DNA of 64,000 bases. Source: Paraescarpia echinospica. Taxonomy: Eukaryota; Annelida; Polychaeta; Sabellida; Siboglinidae. How positions within the stretch are numbered: position 1 is the stretch's first letter; each line of letters begins with the position of its first letter. This document shows positions 1-13,567 of this stretch, piece after piece. Made by a program: the position numbers and the translations under genes. The notes beneath the pieces were generated by a model that worked only from the letters and a program-made list of their open reading frames with translations, did not search any database and was not told where the DNA came from. The stretch lies in assembly GCA_020002185.1 (NCBI GenBank), contig CM034535.1, positions 65,212,506 through 65,276,505 on the forward strand. Direction: 5' to 3'.

Positions 1-114
1 GAGCAACCATCGTGATCTTCGTGCACACCATTAATATATTGTCAGAATTGGATGGTGACGGGAGACCTTCTAAAGCACCGCACTATTGAGATTCAAGGTG
101 ATCTGTGCAATATA

Positions 115-545
115 CCACACAACACAACACAACACAACACAACACAACACAACACAACACAACACAACACAACACAACACAACACAACACAACACAACAA
201 AACATAACACAACACAATACAATACAACACAGCAACACAGCAACACAGCAACACTGCAACACAGCAACACAGCAACACAGCACAGCAACACAACACAACA
301 ACACAACAACACCTCCCAACAACAACACAACAACATAACAAAACACAACAACACGACACTACACAACAACACAACACAACAACACTAAACAACAACACAA
401 CATAACGACACAACGACACAACGACACAAAAACACAACGACACAACGACATAACGACACAACGACACAACGACACAACGACACAACGACACAACGACACA
501 ACAACACAACAATACAACAACACAACAACACAACATATAACGTAA
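115..545. repeat. AACAC-type microsatellite/minisatellite
   Basis: The first part is near-perfect ACAAC pentamers. They grade into CAACA/GCAACA variants and then ACACAACG octamers up to about 500. Open frames occur on both strands because the short repeat lacks stop codons; they encode only low-complexity Cys/Val or Thr/His/Asn strings and are not genes. Confidence 0.95.
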
Positions 546-796
546 TACAACAACAAATGTAAAGATAATCTTCCAAATAAAAACAGGAATATATGTTTGC
601 AGACTCAATTAGGTAAAATGAAATGGTAACGTTCAGAAATAAGTGATTGTTAGACAATACCCTGGAAGTTTGATGACTTACAACAGGGAATGTCTACACA
701 TTCTGAAAATAACGGTTATGCCAGAAACGGATATCTCACGTTTTGCCTATTAATTATCAATACTGTATACAATCTGAATTTTGCTATCAGCCGTGA

Positions 797-837
<41 letters not shown>

Positions 838-1021
838 AACGTCGATGTGAGTGGACAGCTGTTATAATATTACCACGTGACGAACAAGAAAAAAATATAT
901 TCTGGCAACGCGGAGTAGTGAAATATAACACATGTTATATCATCACAATGATCAATGTTTAATTGACAAAACCCTTCACAACACGCACGATCGGGAAGGT
1001 TCTGTGAACTGAACTTTCAGG
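546..1021. other. Non-coding stretch with an AT dinucleotide run
   Basis: No exon or domain signature is visible. A pure (AT)n run lies at about 799-835. The remainder is AT-rich unique-looking sequence. Confidence 0.6.
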
Positions 1022-1322
1022 TGTAGGGCATTCTTGTGTGGGACATACATGAGTGGGGCATTCTTGTGTGGGACATACATGGGTGGGGCATTCTTGTGTG
1101 GGACATACATGGGTGGGGCATTCTTGTGTGGGGCATTCTTGTGTGGGACATACATGGGTGGGACATTCTTGTGTGGGACATACGTGAGTGGGGCATTCTT
1201 GTGTGGGACATACATGGGTGGGGCATTCTTGTGTGGGACATACATGGATGGGGCATTCTTGTGAGGGACATACATGGGTGGGGCATTCTTGTGTGGGACA
1301 TACGACATACATGGGTGGGACA
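1022..1322. repeat. 30-bp minisatellite built from a 15-bp dimer
   Basis: About ten units of 30 bp. Each unit is two related 15-bp halves, one containing GGCATTCTTGTGT and the other GGACATACATGGG. One half-unit is duplicated near 1125-1140, and the array decays into diverged halves to about 1435. Because 30 is a multiple of three, several frames stay open; the repetitive peptides they encode are artefacts. Confidence 0.93.
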
Positions 1323-1435
1323 TTCAGGAATCGGGCATCCAGGCGTTAGTAAGTCAAATGCGGGGCATCCAGACACACAGCTTTCTTGTATGGGACATCC
1401 TAGTGTGAGGCATTCGGGTGTAAGTAATTCAACAT

Positions 1436-1989
1436 GAAATCATACCTCACCTTGAAACATTCAGGTGTGCATTGCCACAAAGAACACAGTCTCAACACGA
1501 TATCCCAAGGGCTATCAACAACAACTAGGGACGCTCCATGTCTCATTGTTAGGTTTAAAGTGTTTTTTTCAAGTTGGGCATTTGTAGAGTTAGCAGAACT
1601 GACGTGCTAGGAAGCACAGTGAACGACCAAACATATTTATAACTAGACATCTGTGACAACTACAGCTAGGAGCTATATATAGCTATATATACTATAGCGA
1701 TAGTTTTATAGACTGACGAATATACATCTACGTAGCCAGGAAAGTTGCAGTGCCAACCCATAATAAATTGATAACTATAACGATAACAGTTGCGATGCAC
1801 AGATATTTCGATATGTTATACCTTACGATAACCTAGGATGGTTCTGATATCACGACTCGATTGGTTCCTCAACGATCAGATATTCTCTACACTTTGATAT
1901 TAAAAGTTCATACTCCTCTGTTCCAGGAATTAATGTTAATGGTGCTTCATAATCATATACCATCGCTTGTGTAGACCATAATTATTTAT
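1436..1989. other. Gene-free stretch
   Basis: I see no ORF, repeat or splice-flanked exon that I can support here, apart from short AT-rich palindromic text around 1670-1700. Confidence 0.5.
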
Positions 1990-2215
1990 TTTAATGACTT
2001 TATCTATATAGTTTGTATTACTGATTCAGGTAGGCTATTCCATGGTTCAATCACGCTAACGAGGAATATATTCTTTCTTAGATTTAAAGCTGTTCTTTAC
2101 GTTAATAGTTTATGAGAGTGTCTTCTGTTTCCTCATCTTTTTGAAGCTTCTTCCCCTTTCAGAAGATTTGATGAGGATTCATTGTTGGACAATTCATGCA
2201 TTATGTAAAAAAGTC
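1990..2215 (-). pseudogene. CR1-like LINE C-terminal relic
   Basis: The minus-strand translation around 2020-2110 contains a stop and then RKNIFLVSVIEPWNSLPESV. This resembles the conserved end of CR1/L2-type reverse transcriptases, where a variable stretch is followed by W-N-x-L-P. The intact element at 15.2-18.2 kb ends in a comparable motif (EWNRLSDD). The fragment has stops and no other domain, so it is a 5'-truncated dead copy just beyond the 3' end of the protease gene. Confidence 0.5.
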
Positions 2216-2338
2216 AATCATATTTCCTCTTAGGATAAGGATTAAGGATAATAATTATATTTGTCTCAACAGCAAACATAATTTACTGACGTTAACAACA
2301 ATATACATTATACCGACGTACGTGATACATGCACATCT

Positions 2339-2700
2339 TTAACTGTACAATAACAATAACAATAAAAAAACAATCAACAAAATGTCGATGGGAAAAAAAG
2401 GGAAACGACATAAGGGAAACGACATAAATTGGCAGCTATCGTAGAAGCCGCTCATATGTAAAATGGCACGTTTTCCTTGTGTAACTGTTCCTACATTATA
2501 AAACAACATGCGTCTGTATGGTGTTGTTACCCCCTTACAGTGTTGCTGCGGAGTCACAAGTCCAGCCTTGTGGCATGCAGCACAGCAGTAATGCACAGCG
2601 CCGTCCCACGTGAAGCAGATTCTCGGGTAGTGCAGAGCCAGTTCCGCGCAGTTATACGGCACACGGTTGATACGTATCTCCATGTTATAGTCAACGCAAC
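2339..2700 (-). CDS. Protease exon 15: C-terminal Cys-rich module (3' end uncertain)
   Basis: The acceptor is CTTCGCGCAG, phase 1. It starts [17 protein letters not shown], followed by RIC, then YCCAAC, then QQHC. The first six cysteines and the leading CxD loosely recall ShK-type modules, but the CC pair is unusual. Two endings are possible. A GTAACA donor after position 2531 leaves a 600-residue protein at phase 0; a good acceptor (pyrimidine tract, then TGTACAG) at 2340 could begin a last short exon. Alternatively the exon reads through to TAA at 2339-2341, adding a hydrophobic tail (about 663 residues). Confidence 0.65.
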
Positions 2701-3530
2701 CTGCGCGAAGGGGCAAACGATATTGTCTTAATATTGTTGACACTTTGTACTGTGTTGACGGTTCCAAAAAGAAACACATATATGCGAGGCGTTGGTTATA
2801 TTGTTTTATGATCATAATGATTCTATTGGGAAACAATAGGAACGCGTCTTATACCTTAATTGGTCTGAAGGCTTTTTGTAGTGTCCGTTGTGTGCTCATA
2901 ACCAGTCTGTCCGTTTCTAGACTCGCCGGATGATTAATACTAATACCAAATTTTATGAGTTACAAAAGTTGGCCGTTTTGGCTATTCAGATGCAAATTAC
3001 AATTTAAAAAGACCATACGTAAATTTTAGATAATATATTAAGACAGGTAAAACATTAAAATAGTATTGTGCATGAAATGAGTAATTACAAAATTAATACT
3101 GATAATGTAAAATGAATACTAAATGATCGTGTCATTTAACTCAAAGCTGCAAGAGCCTACAACTAACGTAAAATACTCACACGTTTAAATAAAAAACAGG
3201 TTTAATAACAAAAGTCTTCGGATGCTGTTATGGCAGTATGTAGCACTCCATGCAAAGCACAAAATAAACCGTTACAGACATGAAGTGTACCTGCTGGAAC
3301 GGTAGTCGACAAACCTGTCCCTGTACACGTTGTGTTTCTGTCAACTGCAACAAGAGAAACAACTAGTTTATGCGTGAGGAAAATTAAAACACATCGGTAC
3401 GATGGCTTGGACACGTGCAACAGGTGCCCAGTGACCATCGACCTCCCAAAGAGAATCCTTTGTGTGGAGCTAGTAACTGAAGAAAAACGTCTAATAAGCA
3501 GACCTAGATGAAGATACAAGCATGCGATCA

Positions 3531-3567
<37 letters not shown>

Positions 3568-6500
3568 CATATAAGGCTACGGCATTGACTCTTTGCACTG
3601 GCAAATTGTTGCGGAAGACAGATGCACATGGCAAGTCACTGTTACTGGCGGATCAGCTAAATGGGCATCGGAGCATGCCACACAAACTAGGAGACCATGC
3701 GTGCGAGGCGTCAAGCCAGAAATCTACCAACATGACGCAGCTACGATAGCATTGTCTCACGAAACAAAAGCTGACTACTACACCACTGTAACCCGTGACA
3801 TAACGACCTACCGAGCAAGCATGAGAGAGGCTTTCCGGGAATCGCTCTGTGGCGTGGGACGCGCTGCCAGACCGAGGGCCGAGGATAACAACAAAATACA
3901 ACTGCTCCTATGGTCGTGGTACTATTAAACAAGATTTGCGCATGTTATTTTAGTAGTTTTTTAATTCACTGCACAATCCGTTCGCACCGTTCATCAGATG
4001 AACAAACTTCCCGTATTTAGGTGTATGCAACGAAACTACGCACCTTGGTTTGCGGGGTCTGGGTTTGCTTGCTTGCTCACGCACAGTCCTTGATGGCACC
4101 ACTGCAGCACAGTATCAACAGCATGACCACAAGATTTAAAGCGGCTTCCTCAACTGGTTTCGCCTATCACGGATTTAATGTATAGAGTTTAAATAATATC
4201 CGCAGTCAGTTTACAAAAAAAGTGCGTAGATTTGATTAACAGGTCGAAATAATTGATGTTGGTCGTTACATATGTAAACTTGTCAAAGCGGGTTGCTGGG
4301 CCGACATTTAGCTTTCAACCGACTGAATTTGTCCGTGACGTGGTTTTGAGAGAGCAGCGAAAATCGGCAATATCAACACAGAAACACGTGCATGTAATCG
4401 TATCACGCATTCACGCGAAGATCCCAGTTTTGGAAATCACTTGAATTGATTCAAGTACAAACATTAAATAAGTTAATTGTTTGTCTGACGACTTTACCAG
4501 AACTACATACACATATTGCACACACGAGTTAGCATGTTGTAGCGGATACTGTGTAGATATTCGTGTTCATGAGTTTAATTTGAGATACGACGAGCAAAAT
4601 GTAATTTAAGACTAATACTGTATTAGTTGATTGAATGCAGAGAGACACGAAGAGTTGTCAATACTAAGTTTGAAACACATCATAACACGAATTTGCATAG
4701 TTTTCTGTTACAATTGGCGAGATAAATGATTAGCAAGGAATACGTAGGGGTACATTTGTGTGGGAAAAGGGTAGAAATGGGATTGGATTACGGAGACAGT
4801 AGTGCAACTAGTGCACAGTCCCATGTATTATTTAGCCAACCGTGCGACTGTTTTCTGGCACCATTGGCGTGATCAATGATTAAAAAGGAATACACATAGA
4901 GGGGCATTTTTGTGGGAAAAAGGGTAGAAATAGGATTGGATTACGGATAGTAGCCAGTCCGTTAGGTATGTCGACAATAATATAAATAGCGTTCGTCTCT
5001 CATTTTGCAAGTAGGCCCTGCGATATTAAATTTGTAGAACAACTATGCTGGTGGGTTGAACCCTAGATAAGAACATATGTAACACACTTCTATTCATCCA
5101 CTTTCCAACACACTGTGTTACTTCTTTATAATTATATATAATCTAAGTTTCATACGTTAACTATTTTGTGTTTTATCCTATTGGTATTGCTTTTGGTGCA
5201 GTTTGCACTGTTTGTTAGAAATACATGCAGTGATTAATTGAATGAATGATTGGTTGGTTGGTTGGTTGTTTGGTTGATTGGTTGATTGGTTGGTTGGTTG
5301 GTTGGTTAGTTGGTTGACAACTGAATAATGCCGACCTTGTTACTAGCGCACGGTGTGCCGTCTGCCGCCCCCGGAGACCCGCCGTAACAGTCGTCTAGGA
5401 GGGGCTGCTGGCAGTACATGATGTGGCAGATGTTGATCTTGTCGCTGTCATACCCCTGTCGACAGTACAATAATACAATGTTAATACTGGTATTACCGTT
5501 GACTTAACATACATAAAACGATTTTATGTTTATTGTGCATATTTATCGTGCAAGTAGCGTAACTACCGTCCTACGCACCTATACACATCGTATGGCAATT
5601 CACATTTACACGCTTTAATACTACTTGCACGCACGCATTAGCAATCACGCACGCACTCACTCACTCACTCACGCACGCACGCACGCACACACATACGCAC
5701 ACACACGCACGTACGCACACACACTCGCACACACTCGCACACACTCGCACACCCGCACACACGCACACAAGCACACACGCACACAAGCACACGCGCACAC
5801 ACGCACAAACACTCTGACGTACAACGACGAAACTTCAAACCGTAGCTATACAAGTACTGATTCAATCAGTATTCGTGCTTGTCCGTTCAAAACAATATTT
5901 TTTAACAATTGCCACAGGAAAACGGAAATTCGTGGCTATAATACACCGAAACAAAAATGGCCACGTGTATAAATATGTGTATGCGAAACGTTTTCGAGCC
6001 ATTTATAATAATATATGCGCAACACGTGTAGGCCGTATATTTGAACAGATCTCGTTGTTGTGCATACGTAACAGAGTCTTACACAATAGTAGGATGACTC
6101 GCCGTTCTTCAGTCTGCACTGCGCGTCAGTCGAGAACTCTACACCGGGCAACTTGTCGATACCTTGGAGAGGTGCACCGTGGGAGCACACCTGGTTAATG
6201 AGGCAGACTCGGGGGTAACTACAAATGCAATCATGATTTGTTGGTTATCCTGTTATTTTTTGTCGATTCGCGTAGTTGGGAAAACATTTTAAAATGAACA
6301 ACATTGACGTTACTGGTTATACTTTTATTCCCAGCAAACTGGTTGCACCTGAGAAACTTTGTAGGAAGAGAAACGGAAGAAGATATCGTTACCATGGCTG
6401 GTTGATGCAATTATTACTACTCGCACTGTAATATTACTAATGCACGTGTGCGCGTGCGTGCGTGCGCGCGTGTGCGCGTGTGCATGTGTGCGTGTGCGTG

Positions 6501-9500
6501 TGGGTTTGGATACGAGAGTATGAGTGTATATATGTGTGTGTTTGTTTTAGCGTGAGTGCGTCCGTATGTGCGTGTGATACTGCAATATTATTCAACAAAA
6601 TGTCAGTCTTTTAACGCAGTTTCACATAATGTTACGCAATGTCAACCAGTGTCATACAGTGCAACATAGTATTACCCAGTGTCAGACAATGTCCTACACT
6701 ATGTTACTCAATTCTGCACAATGCTCACAAGTACCTACCCGTCTTTGGCCCCTGACAGCAGATCCTTGAAGTACTTGATGGAGCAGCTCGAGAAGTGGAA
6801 GCGGTTGCCAATACGGTCGGCGCCGACGGTGCCGGCGATGGAGCTCATGATGTTCGCTGTCGGGTCGCAACCGTTCGGTGTGACATCGTGGGCGGCGCCC
6901 AGACTATAGACAAAGACATACACTGAAGATTTGATCGCGAAACACTATGTAAAATACAACTACGGAAGCCATCCTCATTGAGTTCCAGTCAGACAGATGT
7001 CAGATTCCCCAAAACAGGGAAATAAGATGATGTATCCAGAGAGAAACACAGAGGACTGCGATTAAGCTACAAGGGCCCGTTTGTAAATAGGTATGTTAGG
7101 TCTAAGTTTGTTATCAAAGCTGGATATAAAGTATCTTATGAAAACAATCATAATAAAGTTTCAATCATATACGTAAACGCATGTTTTGGAATAGTCGTTC
7201 ACGAAATGTATACCAAGTGTTATTGAGAACATAATATACATACAGTATTATTAAACTACGTTTATCAGCGTCAAACTGGTCGCTGGTGTTCGACTTACTT
7301 GTGGCCAAGTTCGTGAGCTGCTGTGGCCCAAGAGTGGAATCCACGGTCTTCATTCACAGAAATTCCCCCTCCGTAATTACATATGGTGCCAACCGGGGCA
7401 TACCCTGCAATACGTGTACGCGCCCGCTGGTTAAGCAGCAGGTGATTGTATGTCTATAGGCAAGAGGCTTGAGAGACAGGGAAAGGCGAAAACGTACGGG
7501 CACTAAACGTCCTATACACTGAAGTTTACTCGACAACATCTAGCTATGAATAAATATAAAGTTGTGATCTTTTTGTAAAGAATATAGTACGTCACGTGAC
7601 GATATTCGACCAATAAAATATAAAGTGCGCCAATCATGCAGTTGCTCACACATGAATGTAATTATAATCCTACACGACCAACCGATTGTTGCCTCTAGGT
7701 TGCTCACACATGAATGTAATTATAATCCTACACGACCAACCGATTGTTGCCTCTAGGTTGCTCACATATGAATGTAATTATAATCCTACACGACCAACTG
7801 ATTGTTGCCTCTAGGTTGCTCACATATGAATGTAATTATAATCCTACACGACCAACCGATTGTTGCCTCTAGGTTGCTCACATATGAATGTAATTATAAT
7901 CCTACACGACCAACCGATTGTTGCCTCTAGGTTGCTCACATATGAATGTAATTATAATCCTACACGACCAACCGATTGTTGCCTCTAGGTTGCTCACATA
8001 TGAATGTAATTATAATCCTACACGACCAACCGATTGTTGCCTCTAGGTTGCTCACATATGAATGTAATTATAATCCTACACGACCAACCGATTGTTGCCT
8101 CTAGGTTGCTCACATATGAATGTAATTATAATCCTACACGACCAACCGATTGTTGCCTCTAGGTTGCTCACATATGAATGTAATTATAATCCTACACGAC
8201 CAACCGATTGTTGCCTCTAGGTTGCTCACATATGAATGTAATTATAATCCTACACGACCAACCGATTGTTGCCTCTAGGTTGCTCACATATGAATGTAAT
8301 TATAATCCTACACGACCAACCGATTGTTGCCTCTAGGTTGCTCACATATGAATGTAATTATAATCCTACACGACCAACCGATTGTTGCCTCTAGGTTGCT
8401 CACATATGAATGTAATTATAATCCTACACGACCAACCGATTGTTGCCTCTAGGTTGCTCACATATGAATGTAATTATAATCCTACACGACCAACCGATCG
8501 TTGCCTCTAGGTTGCTCACATATGAATGTAATTATAATCCTACACGACCAACCGATCGTTGCCTCTAGGTTGCTCACATATGAATGTAATTATAATCCTA
8601 CACGACCAACCGATCGTTGCCTCTAGGTTGCTCACATATGAATGTAATTATAATCCTACACGACCAACCGATTGTTGCCTCTAGGTTGCTCACATATGAA
8701 TGTAATTATAATCCTACACGACCAACCGATTGTTGCCTCTAGGTTGCTCACATATGAATGTAATTATAATCCTACACGACCAACCGATTGTTGCCTCTAG
8801 GTTGCTCACATATGAATGTAATTATAATCCTACACGACCAACCGATTGTTGCCTCTAGGTTGCTCACATATGAATGTAATTATAATCCTACACGACCAAC
8901 CGATTGTTGCCTCTAGGTTGCTCACATATGAATGTAATTATAATCCTACACGACCAACCGATCGTTGCCTCTAGGTTGCTCACATATGAATGTAATTATA
9001 ATCCTACACGACCAACCGATTGTTGCCTCTAGGTTGCTCACATATGAATGTAATTATAATCCTACACGACCAACCGATTGTTGCCTCTAGGTTGCTCACA
9101 TATGAATGTAATTATAATCCTACACGACCAACCGATTGTTGCCTCTAGGTTGCTCACATATGAATGTAATTATAATCCTACACGACCAACCGATTGTTGC
9201 CTCTAGGTTGCTCACATATGAATGTAATTATAATCCTACACGACCAACCGATTGTTGCCTCCAGGTTGCTCACATATGAATGTAATTATAATCCTACACG
9301 ACCAACCGATTGTTGCCTCTAGGTTGCACACCACCTTGAGGCAACAATATTTACATTCATGTTACGAACAAACTCGTTGTGGGTGGACACGCACACGCAA
9401 TCATAATATGCATGTTTAACTTTAACCGATAATTCCCAGGACAGGTTAATGTCAACAATGTTATAAACGTACTTTTCAACCATTTTAGTCAAATTAGTAA

Positions 9501-11747
9501 GTAATCGCTGTTGATTTCAATTATAATGTTGAAACCATTAATATTCACGCTGCAGCGTAGGTCTGTAGCTTACCAATTGTCGAATCACCGAAGAGATTGT
9601 ACCTACAAACAGTCAGGATAACACTTACATTTTAGCAGTTATATTATGTGTCGTAGTAATATTATTTGTTTATGTTGTGTGTTGTGTGTGTGTGTGTGTG
9701 CGTGTGCGTGTGCGTGTGCGTGTGTGTGTGCGTGTGTGTGTGTTGCAGACGAAAAACCAGTACGTTTATGCCGGGCTTAAGACGAAACACGACAATACGA
9801 GCGTTACATCCAAGTATGGAGACAATCCAGAATAAGCAACAGACCTAAGCAAACACCATCGCATCATTTGTCAGTAAGAATAACTATTAAACATACCACC
9901 GCCATTGTCATCTAATATTTTAACAACTATTTATTAACTATTAAACCACCATCACTGTCTTCGTAACACATCGTAACAGGAATACCTATTAAACCACCAT
10001 AATTCTTATCGTAACACGAAATGACGTCACGTACTTTGTCCACAGCATGGCGTGATCGGGATTGGCCCAACTGCGTCCATCTTCCGTGACCCACTTGCTC
10101 AGTTCGCTGATGACATTGTTCCCGTCTATGGCCGTCGCGCGATATGTGGTGTTTTTTGACGAGATGCTCCGTGTCGTCCACGGCGACTGCGAATACGTCT
10201 GAAAACATGTCCGCCAAAGTCACTTCAAGACTGAATAGATATTAACTACAGAGTCCAACCGGCGAATTCGCTATTTCATGAATTTTGTTTTGTATAATCA
10301 ATGATCCGCTAATCTGCCATATTCTCTATGTTCTCTAGTCTCTTTTTTATTTGCCTATAAAGATTGGATTTAACTGTATTAATCTATATTAATAACATAA
10401 TCTCGTCACAATTTACCCCAGATCTCGCCGCTCTATATGGACGCTGTCTGTGTAAGATTTACGAGATTGAGGGGTATACATATACATTATATTTCTTCAG
10501 TATATCCGTTTTTCTAACATTGTGAATTACTTTAATTACTATAAACTGTACTATTATATGTGTTGGAAAAATAAACATATCGATTGATATTGATTGATTG
10601 ACTTACAAGCAGTTACGTTAATAGCTATCGTTCATTGGTTAATAACTGTCTGGACGCGTAATGCGGTGGAAATAATTTCGCGGGAGAGTGATTTTCCGTA
10701 CGAAAAATTGCAAGTATTTCATTAAAACCACATTGTTTAAATATTTGTTTGCATAACATGGAACGAATAAGTGGTAGGAAGTTACAATATTTAGCAAACG
10801 GTTCTTCAGATTTTTATAACGACTGCATATTTATACTAAAGGGACGATCGTCGGACGGCCAGAAAACAATTACCTTCGCAATGTGGTATCCCTTGAGCCA
10901 CGGTGTGATCATGATGCCGTTCGCGACAGAGTCGATTGTTTTGTACGCCAAGTCGATCTACAGGCAAATAAAGTACCGAATTGGAAGCTTCGGAGAAAGA
11001 GCAAATAACAACTGCAATGCAATGTAGACACATCTGGAAAGATCATTGTGTGTAGAACTCTCTGTTACATGCAACGTACGTTTCTTGTTTTAAAACTTGT
11101 TTTACAACATTACAACGACGTTTCAACGGTGCAACGTGCAAACGAACTGGACCAGGATCATTATCACGAAGAGTGTATGATTCTTTTTCATAAGAGTTTC
11201 AAATAAGGTTTGTCAGTTGTCAAATCTTGACGGATTGACTATTACTGTAAATTTATATGTCATCAAATGTCCTTGTCCAACTTTTAAAGTACGGAATACG
11301 GACTAAGTCTTTTTATAAATACTTCTTCAAACGTGTGTTTTATGTATTATTTGCGGAATAAGTAAAATATGTATATATGTATATATACCTTTCTAAACCA
11401 CGCGTTGAAATATCAATTGTGACCAACGTTAACGATAGCTTTTATAGCGTGTCCCTTTGCTTGACCTTCGAACGAAACACTGTTATGTGCAAGACTGGGT
11501 TACTCTATGTATAAACAATGTAGAATATTACTTAGGCCTAAGCTACATTCACATTTAATGCCTTTGTCCTTTTATAACGGATTTTTTTGACATCCACATG
11601 CGGACCCGCTGCAGACGACTTACCCCGTTCATAATGTTCGAGTAGAAATACTTGATTGAGAGAATGGCGTTATTTTCATTGTAGCCCACCTTTTTCATCC
11701 AACTGCAAGACAGTGAACATGTCTTAAACTGGCCTCATCCACTCATC

Positions 11748-11778
<31 letters not shown>

Positions 11779-13527
11779 AGTATAATGTCCTTAACACAAA
11801 CACATGTAGAAGGCATACTGCTCACCAAATTGCGTTTAATAATGCCGTTGTATTGGTCGTAGTCTGAATGTTTCGCCCAGGAAATGTTAAAATTGTATAC
11901 AAAACATACCCACCTAGTAATCATCGTTAACTATATTAAGCAGGCGGCGATAACCGCAAGTTCTTTTAATTAGTCTCTTTGTCGCGGCCGGCCTGGTTTC
12001 CATAATCAAGGTAGCAGCTGGGACGAAGTACAAAAGATTAAGTTAATTTCCTGCTATTAATAGGGCCCGTTACCACCCACGGGTTCAGACGATAATTCTG
12101 GGTACCGGAAGAGAGAAGGAAGTTTTAATGAACTTACGCTTGACCAGCTACTGTTTTGAATTGTCTACATTTTATATTTTGTTTGATACGTTGATGCACA
12201 TCAGTGCGTCACATAGGGGGATATTGTTAAACGCTTGCGCAGTTGGCACTTTAATTCCGGATTTGGGGCAGGGCAAATGGGGCAGTTGGCCAGGGGTCTC
12301 CACAGTAAAATTGTACGGGTGCCAACACAAACCCTTTTTGACCATTTTGGGTCATTTCTTTTGGGTTTGAAAAAGTCTCTGGACGTAACTCGAGTACTTC
12401 ACTTTTATTTTGCATTGCTGTCCCTACTGTAGAAGGTAGGAAGGAGTGAAAGCTGTTATTATGCGATACCCGTTCAATCACTGCCCAGGGGCCTCCACAA
12501 ACCTAAATCGGGCGCTGTTGCACTTACTATTCCCACACGGTATGGTCGAGAACAAAGAGGATCTCGACGTGGTATGATGCGATCTGGCCGGCGTGGTTTC
12601 TCTTTTCCATCTGTCTTACTTTGAGTTTTAGCTTACGTCCGCCAACGCGAACGTGAAGTGGCCGTGTCTTTCCATCGAAGTCTGCGTGGCCGTCTAACGA
12701 ATACTTCGTCTTGCCTGTAACGTCCAACATAGGACACATTGTTTATGACGAAAAGTTAGAATCACCATTGGAAACGTGCGTGTTTATGTCATGGGAGGGC
12801 GCTGGACTACAGTAGTTGTGGTTAATTAGTCCCAGTTGTGTGTTTGTGCGTAAGCTTGAAAGTCAGCGGGAATGTAAAACGACGTTCGCGCGCACACGCA
12901 CACACGCAAGCATACGCACACACGCACGTTCGCACACACGTACACACGTACGCACGCACACATTTACACACGTACACACGCACGCACGCACACACACACA
13001 CACACACACACACATAGTGATCCCTTTTGTAAAAATTAGACACACTATGAAATCTTCATATTTCACGATAAAATAAAAAATTTCTCACCAGGTGATTTAT
13101 TGATCTGTCAAAAAATATGTTCATTTAATTTTCAACTATAAGCACACCACAGTAATAAAGATGATTAAAACAAAAAGTGTACGGATGGGAGATTTTTGTA
13201 TCGAAACATTTTGGCTGTGTTCACACTGGTATTTTTTATCGGACGGGCGTATGGTTCGCGAACGGTTCGCGTCCAGTTGGCCGTGTACACATTAGTTCCG
13301 CTGCGTCGGGTGCGTCGGGTCCGCTCAGACCACCTCTCGATGTGTTCTCAGGCAACGCGAACGGTACGCGCCTACTTGTCTCTGTATTGTGAGCGCGCTA
13401 GCGGGCGCGAACGGTTCGCTAATGATGCATAATCTGCGCATTTTACTCTCTTTGACATTTTACTGCTAAACTCATACTTTATTTATCTACCCATGATTGC
13501 ATATATGTAAATATTATAATCGCTATT

Positions 13528-13567
<40 letters not shown>

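Noticed and set aside
70..657. Cys/Val/Leu-rich and Thr/His/Asn-rich frames
   Set aside because: Translations of the AACAC-type microsatellite.
959..1437. Repetitive 115-133 residue frames (e.g. WGILVWDIHG repeats)
   Set aside because: The 30-bp minisatellite keeps several frames open on both strands; no start, splice or domain context.
5306..5343. Read-through of exon 13 to a stop as the protein end
   Set aside because: The phase-matched donor at 5343 and the well-fitting exons 14-15 are the simpler explanation, though a short isoform is possible.
7642..9327. CRISPR-like array
   Set aside because: Units are directly contiguous with no spacers, and the host is an animal; it is an ordinary satellite.
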